Assembly: GCA_006227875.1 (NCBI GenBank)
Contig: SBFI01000466.1
Location: forward strand, 1-14,577
DNA length: 14,577 bases
Reading direction: 5' to 3'
Source of the DNA: Acidobacteriota bacterium
GTDB lineage: Bacteria; Acidobacteriota; Thermoanaerobaculia; Multivoradales; JAHEKO01
Shown piece after piece: positions 6,133-12,844 of the stretch. Under the pieces are notes generated by a model that saw only the letters and a list, made by a program, of their open reading frames with translations, did not search any database and was not told the DNA's origin. The position numbers were made by a program, and so were the translations under genes. Positions within the stretch are counted from its first letter, which is position 1. Every line of letters begins with the position of its first letter.

Positions 6133-7848
6133 ATGAGCGAATTACCCGCTTTTCGCTGGTCGGCAGTCCTCCTGATCCTGTTGGGTCTCGTCACACTCCA
6201 GAGCGGTACCCACGCGGCTTCCTTCCCCGCCACTCGGGGTCGAGGCGGTGCGGTGGCCGCCGGGGAGAGAGCGGCCACCGAAGCCGGACTCGAGATCCTA
6301 CAGGCGGGAGGCAACGCCGTCGATGCGGCGGTGGCCACCGCCCTCGCCCTGGCCGTGGTGCAGCCGGACGCAGGCAACCTCGGCGGGGGTGGTTTTGCGG
6401 TGGTGAAGGTGGGAAAGGAGCTCGCCAGCCTCGACTTCCGGGAGACGGCGCCGACGGCCGCCCGTCGAGACATGTACCTGGACAGTGACGGTCGTCCGGA
6501 TGACGCTGCATCGCGCGAAGGTCCTCTGGCAGCCGGTGTTCCCGGCACCCCCACCGGGCTCTACGTCCTCCACCAACGTTTTGGCAGCATTCCCTGGCGC
6601 GAAGTGGTGGATCCGGCTCGCAGGCTGGCCGACGATGGCTTTGTCGTCTCCCGACGGCTGCAGCTGTCGGTCGCCGACTCCCGCAAGCGCCTCGAGCGCT
6701 ATCCCGAGACCGCGGCGGTCTGGCTGCCCGGTGGCGAGCCACCGCAAGCAGGCAGCCGGATGCGTCTGCCGGCGCTGGCCGCGACCCTCGAGAGCTATGC
6801 CGAGCACGGCCCGACCGCGTTGACCACGGGCGCCGCCGCCGAGGCCATCGAGCGGGTATCGAGGAAGTACGGCGGCATCCTCCGGGCCTCCGATATCACC
6901 GACTACCGCCCCGTTTGGCGCCAGCCGCTCACCTTCGAGGCCTTCGGGTGGCGGTTTGCCTCGATGGATCTGCCGGCCTCGGGTGGCATCATCGTGGCCC
7001 AAGCCCTGGCGCTGTTGGAGAGTCTCGATTGGAAAGCGCACCCCCGCTTTGGCGCCGCACGAGCCCACTTGCTAGCCGAGGTGCTGCGGCGGTCCTTTGC
7101 CGACCGCTATCTGTTGGGTGATCCGACCACCACCCTGGCCGACTCGAAGACGCTTCTCGATCCCGACTGGCTCGCGTCCCGACGCTCGACGATTCGCGAC
7201 CAGCGAGCTACACCGTCAGCAGACGTGGCCCGCTCACCCCAACCCACCCTTCAGGAGAGCTCGGACACGACCCATCTGTCGGTGGCTGACGCCTACGGAA
7301 ATGTGGTGGCCCTGACCACCACTCTCAACGATGCCTACGGCTGTGGTCTGCTCGTACCCGAGCTCGGGTTCCTTCTCAACAATCAAATGGACGATTTTGC
7401 CACCGCACCCGGACACCCCAACATGTATGGGCTGGTTCAAGGCGAGGCCAACGCCGTTGGCCCGGGCAAGCGGATGCTCTCGTCGATGGCCCCGATACTC
7501 GGTCTGCGTGGCTCCGCCAGCGTTGTTCTCGGTGCCCGCGGTGGTGGTCGTATCCCCACCGCCGTCCTCCAGGTGCTGCTCAATTTGCTGGTGGACGACG
7601 ACGGGCTCCAGACCGCCATCGACCGGCCACGTCTCCACCACCAGTGGCTTCCCGATCGTCTCCGCGCCGAGGCCGATGCCCTGAGCCCCGAGACCAGAAA
7701 GAAGCTGGAGGCGTGGGGCCATCAGATCGAGGTCTGGGACCGGACAGCCATGGTCCATGCCGTGCGTCGACTCCACGACGGCCAGTACGAGGCCGCGGCC
7801 GACCCGCGGGGCCCCGGGGTGGCCGGCGTCGTCGACCCACTGCCTTGA
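6133..7848 (+). CDS. ggt: Gamma-glutamyltransferase (glutathione hydrolase), periplasmic
   Basis: Ntn-hydrolase that cleaves or transfers the gamma-glutamyl group of glutathione and related peptides; made as a precursor that self-cleaves into large and small subunits. The 571 residues fit the family. The N terminus has a signal peptide (hydrophobic 11-23, probable cleavage after A28 or A29 in THAAS), so it is exported. Large-subunit marks are GGNAVDAAVATALAL, GNLGGGGF, LDFRETAP and GVPGTPTGL. The self-cleavage and catalytic threonine should be T379 in DTTHLSVAD; small-subunit marks are LLNNQMDDF, GLVQGEANAVGPGKRMLSSMAP and HHQWLPD. Two departures from E. coli are visible: GARGG replaces GSPGG, and MLSSMAP replaces PLSSMSP. 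No Shine-Dalgarno precedes ATG 6133. It lies 55 bp after the GCS2-CBS gene and 32 bp before the lipoprotein gene, probably one transcript. Confidence 0.95.
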   Translation: MSELPAFRWSAVLLILLGLVTLQSGTHAASFPATRGRGGAVAAGERAATEAGLEILQAGGNAVDAAVATALALAVVQPDAGNLGGGGFAVVKVGKELASLDFRETAPTAARRDMYLDSDGRPDDAASREGPLAAGVPGTPTGLYVLHQRFGSIPWREVVDPARRLADDGFVVSRRLQLSVADSRKRLERYPETAAVWLPGGEPPQAGSRMRLPALAATLESYAEHGPTALTTGAAAEAIERVSRKYGGILRASDITDYRPVWRQPLTFEAFGWRFASMDLPASGGIIVAQALALLESLDWKAHPRFGAARAHLLAEVLRRSFADRYLLGDPTTTLADSKTLLDPDWLASRRSTIRDQRATPSADVARSPQPTLQESSDTTHLSVADAYGNVVALTTTLNDAYGCGLLVPELGFLLNNQMDDFATAPGHPNMYGLVQGEANAVGPGKRMLSSMAPILGLRGSASVVLGARGGGRIPTAVLQVLLNLLVDDDGLQTAIDRPRLHHQWLPDRLRAEADALSPETRKKLEAWGHQIEVWDRTAMVHAVRRLHDGQYEAAADPRGPGVAGVVDPLP

Positions 7849-7880
7849 GCTGGCCTGCCAACATCGAAGGAGGACGGATC

Positions 7881-8468
7881 GTGAAGACTCGCCATTATCT
7901 TTTTGTTGCACTGGCTCTTGCCGGTCTCGGCATCGGCGCCTGCCAATCCCCCGAGTCCGAGGTCGCGACACCCGCGCGGGTGGAGAACCCGGCTCTCAAT
8001 ATCGCCATCGCCGATGTTCCCGCGCCCTTTGTCCTCGACAGCAACCAGGACACCGTTCTTCGCTTCACCACCGGTGGGGGGGAGGCGGACGGTCTGCTCC
8101 GGTTCGAGGTCGGGCCGTTGTCGAGCTCGCCGATCAATCTCGTCGAAGAGGTCAAGGCGAGAAGGACGGCCTTCGAGGAGACGGAAGGTGGTCGGTATTT
8201 CGGTAACCGGGAGCTCGCCACCCCCCACGGACCGGCCTACACCGCTCGTGGCGCCATCGAGGGCAGCGACGGGGTGATCGAAGAGATCTGGATCTACACC
8301 ATCCACCCGTCGGAGTACCGACTGCTGACCCTGGTCTACAGCTATCCGTCGGCCGAGGACTCCGCCGAGCGGGCCGGTCAGCTGATGTCGATCCTGGGTG
8401 AGGTGGAGTCGGTAGAGGATTCGAGTGAAGAGGTCGCCGAGACGACGGCCGAATCCACCGACGGTTGA
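7881..8468 (+). CDS. Small predicted lipoprotein of unknown function
   Basis: I do not recognise this protein. The GTG at 7881 is chosen because AAGGAGG at 7867-7873 is a full Shine-Dalgarno at good spacing and because it gives a clean lipoprotein signal: MKTR, then a hydrophobic stretch, then GIGAC with the lipid-acceptor cysteine at C21. The frame is open further upstream to 7644, but that part only shadows ggt. The mature part (about 175 residues) has alternating beta-like segments (LNIAIADVPAPFVLD, VLRFTTGGGEADGLLRFEVG, EEIWIYTIHPSEYRLLTLVYSYPS) and a Glu/Ser/Thr-rich tail after about residue 170. No catalytic motif is apparent. It follows ggt by 32 bp and is likely co-transcribed with it, so an envelope role linked to gamma-glutamyl metabolism is possible but unsupported. 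Its last 91 bp overlap the 3' end of the opposite-strand ABC transporter gene. Confidence 0.85.
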   Translation: MKTRHYLFVALALAGLGIGACQSPESEVATPARVENPALNIAIADVPAPFVLDSNQDTVLRFTTGGGEADGLLRFEVGPLSSSPINLVEEVKARRTAFEETEGGRYFGNRELATPHGPAYTARGAIEGSDGVIEEIWIYTIHPSEYRLLTLVYSYPSAEDSAERAGQLMSILGEVESVEDSSEEVAETTAESTDG

Positions 8469-10317
8469 TCCCGATACTGCAGCAGATACAGACGATAGTA
8501 GATGCCGCGCAGGGCCAGGAGCTCCTGGTGGGTTCCCTGCTCTCGCAACCGGCCCTTGTGGAGCACCAGGATCCGGTCGGCCTTCTGGATCGTTGAAAGC
8601 CGGTGGGCGATGACCAGGCTGGTGCGGTTGGCAAGTAGCCGGTCCAGCGCCAGCTGGATCCACTGCTCGGTCTCGGTGTCGACCGACGACGTAGCCTCGT
8701 CCAGAATCAGGATTCTGGGATCGAACGCCAGCGCCCGGGCAAAGGCGATGAGCTGTTTCTGACCCACCGAGAGACCGGCGCCACGCTCGCGGACCGCGGT
8801 CTCGAAACCCTCGGGCAGACGCTCGATAAATTCCAGCGCGTGCACCTCCCCGGCCGCCCAGCGGAGCCGCTCTTCATCAATCGTCTGCTCACCGAGCCGG
8901 ATGTTGCCCGCTACCGTGCCGGAGAAGAGAAAGACGTCCTGGAGCACCAGACCGATGGACCGCGAAGGAGCTCGAGGTCCCACTCGCGCACATCGACACC
9001 GTCGACCATCACCGATCCGGAGTCGAGGTCATAGAACCGCTGGAGAAGACTGGCGAGTGTCGTCTTGCCGGCACCGGTATGCCCGACAATAGCCACCGTT
9101 TCTCCGGGCGCCACCGCGAACGAGATGTCGTGGAGCACCTGCTCGTCCTCGTTGTAGCCGAACGAGACTTGGCGGAACTCGATGGCTCCCCTGACTTCCC
9201 CGGGTCGGTAGGCGTCGGCGGGTGAGGCGATCTCCACCGGTGAGTCCATGAGGCGGAAGATGCGCTCCGAGCTGGCCATCGCGGCCTGCAGAATGTTGTA
9301 CTTCTCGGACAGATCGGCGAGCGGCTGGTAGAAGCGCTGGGCATACTGCAGGAAAGCCACCAGTGCGCCGATGGAGAGCGCTCCCGCCACTACCCCGCTG
9401 CCCCCGTACCAGAGGATCAAGCCCACACCCAGCGCCGTTATCAGCTCGACACCGGGATAGTAGACGGCGTAGTAGAAGATCGCCCGGATGTTGGCGCGTC
9501 GGTGGGCATCGTTGACTCGAGAGAAGTCGTCGAGCGCTCCTTCCTCCCGATTGAAGAGCTGAACCACCGACATGCCGGTGATGTGCTCCTGCAGAAACGC
9601 GTTGATCCGCGCCAGCCTCACCCTCACCTCCCGGTAGCTGCGTCGGGCGCGAGTCTTGAACCAAAAGGTCAGCAGCAAGAGGAGCGGCAGTATCGCAAAG
9701 GTGACGATGGCGAGACGCCAGTCGAGCCAGAAGAGCACGGCGACGATCCCCACCAACAGCACCACGTCACCAAAGATCGAGACGATGCCGGCGGTAAAGA
9801 GCTCGTTCAGCGCGTCCACGTCGTTGGTCACCCGCGTGACCAAACGGCCTATCGGGTTGCGATCGAAGTAGGCGACCGGCAGGCGCTGCAGCCGGCCAAA
9901 GATGTCTCGCCGCAGATCGAACATGATCCTCTGACCCATCAATTGCATGATGTAGCCCTGCCAGTAGAGGACCAGGAAGGTCAGCAAGAGAGAGCCGAGG
10001 TAGATCAGCGAGACGATCCCCAAACCGACCGCCGGCTCGACCTCGATTCCCCTGCGCACCATCTCGTCGGCCACCCAGCGACTCACTGCCGACAGCGTCT
10101 CTGCTTCTCCGGCGAAAGGTCGTATAAAGAGATCCAGCGCCACCGCGGTTGCCAGCGGCCCAACCAGTTGCAGCAGCGAAGAGAGGACGATGAGAACGAT
10201 GGCGGCTACGGCCGTCCACCGATAGGGAACCACATAGCCGAGCAAGCGACGCATCAAACGCGCGTCGTATGCTTTGCCGAGTATCTCCTCTTCGTGGAGG
10301 CTGGTTGCTTCACTCAC
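8378..10317 (-). pseudogene. MdlB/MsbA-like ABC exporter (membrane domain + ATPase), frameshifted
   Basis: Half-transporter of the ABC exporter type: about 330 residues with six transmembrane segments (first about 34-60), then an ATPase domain. Read from GTG 10317 (MSEATSLHEEE), the frame holds the membrane domain and Walker A GHTGAGKTT at 412-420, then derails after WDLELLR near 8964. The remainder continues in another frame: SIGLVLQDVFLFSGT (Q-loop), signature LSVGQKQ, Walker B ILILDEATSSVD, and H-loop VIAHRLST, to the stop at 8378. Adding one C at about 8961-8964 restores LLRRSIGLVLQD and a 646-residue protein, so a single-base deletion or a base-call error is the simplest explanation. LSVGQ instead of LSGGQ is typical of one partner of heterodimeric exporters (MdlB, SmdB, YheI groups), but no partner gene is adjacent. 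The substrate is unknown. The last 28 or so codons overlap the lipoprotein gene antisense. Confidence 0.85.
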
Positions 10318-10401
10318 GAGGGCTAAAATACCACCACGACTCGACTTACGGGCGAGCGGTTTTTGCCGGCAGTCTCGGCACGCCGTTTGGTCGTCGTTCA
10401 G

Positions 10402-10446
10402 CTGTGACCTTTACCACAGATTATCGCTTCCGATAGATGGTATAAA
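10402..10446 (+). promoter_or_regulatory. Likely pilT promoter with CRP/FNR-like operator
   Basis: An extended -10 element, TGG followed by TATAAA, lies at 10438-10446. No -35 hexamer is found at the right spacing. Instead TGTGA-N6-CCACA (10403-10418) matches 9 of 10 bases of the CRP consensus TGTGA-N6-TCACA. Its centre (10410.5) is about 42 bp upstream of the expected transcription start near 10453, the position used by class II CRP-type activators. The transcript would have a leader of about 35 nt, with a small TCTCT-TGA-AGAGA hairpin at 10461-10473, before the pilT ribosome-binding site. Confidence 0.4.
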
Positions 10447-10487
10447 CTGACGCAATGTCTTCTCTTGAAGAGACTTAAAGGATTTCT

Positions 10488-11597
10488 ATGGCGCTCGCTC
10501 TCTCTCAACTCGATGCTGAAGGCCATGGTGGAGCAAGGGGCCTCCGACCTCCACTTGACGACCAACTCGTCTCCCATGATCCGCATCGACGGGGCACTGC
10601 AACCGCTGAACGACCCGCCGATGAACCCGTCCGACACCAAGCGACTGGCCTACTCGATTCTCACCGACAAGCAAAAACAAAGACTCGAAGAGAACCTCGA
10701 GCTCGACTTCTCGTTCGGCATCAAGGGTTTGGCGCGTTTCCGCGCCAACGTCTTCCACCAGCGCGGCGCTCTGGCGGCGGCGTTCCGGCAGATCCCCTAC
10801 GAGATCCGCGGATTCCGCGAGCTGGGTCTGCCGGCCATCGTCGACAAGCTCTGCGACAAGCCCCGCGGCCTGGTGCTGGTCACCGGCCCCACCGGCTCGG
10901 GCAAGTCGACCACGCTGGCCGCGATGCTCGACAAGGTCAACACCGAGCGCAAGGAGCACATCGTCACCATTGAGGATCCGGTTGAGTACCTCCACGTTCA
11001 CAAGAGTTGCATCGTCAACCAGCGCGAGCTCAACGCCGACACCCACAGCTTTGCCAATGCGTTGAAGTCCGTTCTGCGCCAGGATCCCGATGTAGTGCTG
11101 GTCGGTGAGATGCGGGACTTCGAGACAGTGGACGCGGCGCTGCGCATTGCCGAGACCGGCCATCTCACCTTTGCCACCCTGCACACGAATTCGGCGGCGC
11201 AGACGATCAACCGGATCATCGACATCTTTCCACCCCATCAGCAGTCTCAGGTTCGCGTCCAGCTATCCTGTGCCAGTCGCTCCTTCCTCGAGCGGCCGGT
11301 CACGGCAGGGCTCTCGCCATGGAGGTCCTGGTTCCCACCACCGCCATCCGCAACCTGATTCGAGAGGACAAGATTCACCAGATCTACGGCATGATGCAGG
11401 CGGGCCAGGCCAAGTTCGGCATGCAGACCTTCAACCAGTCTCTAGCCGCCCTCTACTTCCGCAGGCAGATCAGCCTGCAGACGGCTGTCAGCCGCTCGTC
11501 CTACCCCGACGAGCTCCAGGAGATCATCGGTCGCGGCGCCGGCGCCCTGAATCCAGCCCTGACATCGAACGCGAGAACGCCGACCAAGAGGAGTTGA
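10488..11597 (+). pseudogene. pilT: Type IV pilus retraction ATPase PilT, with two frame disruptions
   Basis: Hexameric ATPase that powers pilus retraction and twitching at the inner-membrane base. Recognised from EQGASDLHLTT, Walker A GPTGSGKST, the Asp-box IEDPVEYLH, Walker B-type VVLVGEMRD, the His box TGHLTFATLHTNSA and AIRNLIRE. ATG 10488 has AAAGGA at 10477-10482 and gives MALALSQL, the expected PilT N terminus. The body from MLKAMVEQ (10513) is in another frame, implying an extra base (or equivalent indel) near 10509-10513. An in-frame TTG at 10465 avoids this break but lacks that ribosome-binding site. A second break follows VRVQLS near 11267: the downstream frame resumes at LCQSLLPRAAGHG, with about six family residues missing, which fits a 19-nt deletion. 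Repairing both gives 375 residues, normal for PilT. The next gene, pilC, starts 4 bp later. Confidence 0.9.
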
Positions 11598-11601
11598 TTC
11601 G

Positions 11602-12807
11602 ATGCCGAGTTTTGTTTGGAAAGGAAAGAGCCGCAGCGGTCAGTTCCAGGAAGGTATCCTGCTGGCTGACACTCGTGACGCCGCAGCCGCGACGCTTCGC
11701 CGTCAGCAGATTCAGATTACCTCGCTGCGTGAGAAGGGGAGAGAATTCCCCTTTCTGCCGAAGTTTCCAGGCCGCATCAATCAGAAACGTCTCGCCGTCT
11801 TCACCCGCCAGTTCTCGGTGATGTTGGACGCCGGTCTGCCCCTTGTCCAGTGCCTCGAGATCATGGGGGAACAGCAGGATCAGGTGAAGTTCGCAGAGAT
11901 CATCAACAAGGTCAGAACCGACGTCGAAGGCGGTATGTCCCTGGCCGAGGCGATGCAAAAGCAGCCTGCGGCGTTCGACGATCTGTACGTCAACATGGTT
12001 GCCGCCGGCGAGGCGGGCGGTATTCTGGATGTCATTCTCAACCGTCTGGCCGCCTATCTGGAGAAGGTCGTCAAGCTCAAGGCCCAGGTCAAGTCGGCCA
12101 TGATCTACCCCGTGACGGTCATCACGATCGCCATCGGCGTGGTGTGGATCATCATGTGGAAGGTCATCCCGGTATTTGCCCAGCTGTTTGCCGGGCTGGG
12201 TGGTGACTTGCCCTTCCTGACCAAGCTGGTGGTTGGCGCCAGTAAGATCATCGGTACCTACTCGCCGCTCATAATCCTCGCGCTCGTCATCACCTTCTTC
12301 GCCCTGCGGGCCTATCACAAGACCTACCGGGGCAAGCGCGTCCTCGACGGCATGCTGCTCAAGATTCCGATCATGGGTGAGCTGCTGCGCAAGATCGCTG
12401 TTGCCCGGTTCTGCCGCACCCTGGCCACCCTGACTTCTTCCGGTGTGCCGATTCTCGATGGTTTGGAGATCACGGCCAAGACCGCGGGTAACTCCATCAT
12501 CCACGACGCGGTCATGGCGGTGCGAAAGGCGGTGGAAGAGGGCAAGACTCTCAGCGGTCCGCTGGGGCAGACCAAGGTCTTCCCCAAGATGGTGGTGCAG
12601 ATGATCCACGTCGGCGAACAGACCGGCGCGCTCGATCAGATGCTTTCCAAGATCGCCGACTTCTACGAAGACGAGGTCGACACCGCCGTCGAGGGCTTGA
12701 TGAAGCTCCTGGAGCCGCTCATGATCGTCTTTCTCGGCGGCATCATCGGCGTTATCGTGACCGCTATGTACCTGCCCATGTACACCATCCTGGGCAAGAT
12801 CGGCTAG
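11602..12807 (+). CDS. pilC: Type IV pilus inner-membrane platform protein PilC (GspF family)
   Basis: Polytopic inner-membrane protein on which the PilB and PilT ATPases act to assemble and disassemble the pilus. At 401 residues it is full length. It has the typical start MPSFVWKGKSRSG and two repeated T2SSF domains, at about 60-190 (FTRQFSVMLDAGLPLVQCLEIM) and 265-392 (FCRTLATLTSSGVPILDGLEI). Each is followed by the VAAGEAGG or IHVGEQTGALD motif. Membrane helices are at about 166-190, 218-236 and 370-393. ATG 11602 is preceded by GAGGAG at 11587-11592. The gene is uninterrupted, in contrast to pilT 4 bp upstream, and lies 37 bp before the pilS-like gene. This pilT-pilC-pilS order is also known from myxobacterial pil clusters. 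Confidence 0.96.
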   Translation: MPSFVWKGKSRSGQFQEGILLADTRDAAAATLRRQQIQITSLREKGREFPFLPKFPGRINQKRLAVFTRQFSVMLDAGLPLVQCLEIMGEQQDQVKFAEIINKVRTDVEGGMSLAEAMQKQPAAFDDLYVNMVAAGEAGGILDVILNRLAAYLEKVVKLKAQVKSAMIYPVTVITIAIGVVWIIMWKVIPVFAQLFAGLGGDLPFLTKLVVGASKIIGTYSPLIILALVITFFALRAYHKTYRGKRVLDGMLLKIPIMGELLRKIAVARFCRTLATLTSSGVPILDGLEITAKTAGNSIIHDAVMAVRKAVEEGKTLSGPLGQTKVFPKMVVQMIHVGEQTGALDQMLSKIADFYEDEVDTAVEGLMKLLEPLMIVFLGGIIGVIVTAMYLPMYTILGKIG

Positions 12808-12844
12808 CGGCCGGACGTCACTACTCGTAGATCACACGAAGCCG

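Noticed and set aside
7644..7880. Upstream extension of the lipoprotein gene to 7644
   Set aside because: The extension shadows ggt, would bury the lipoprotein signal, and the full Shine-Dalgarno before GTG 7881 decides the start.
7234..8663. Minus-strand open frames of 245 and 313 codons opposite ggt and the lipoprotein gene
   Set aside because: No motif or ribosome-binding site; arginine/glycine-rich shadow translations.
9502..10326. Plus-strand open frame of 274 codons opposite the ABC exporter
   Set aside because: Gln/Arg/His-rich shadow; the minus strand encodes a standard six-helix exporter membrane domain over the same bases.
11524..12609. Minus-strand open frame of 361 codons opposite pilC
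   Set aside because: Asp/His/Gly-rich shadow of a fully supported pilC.
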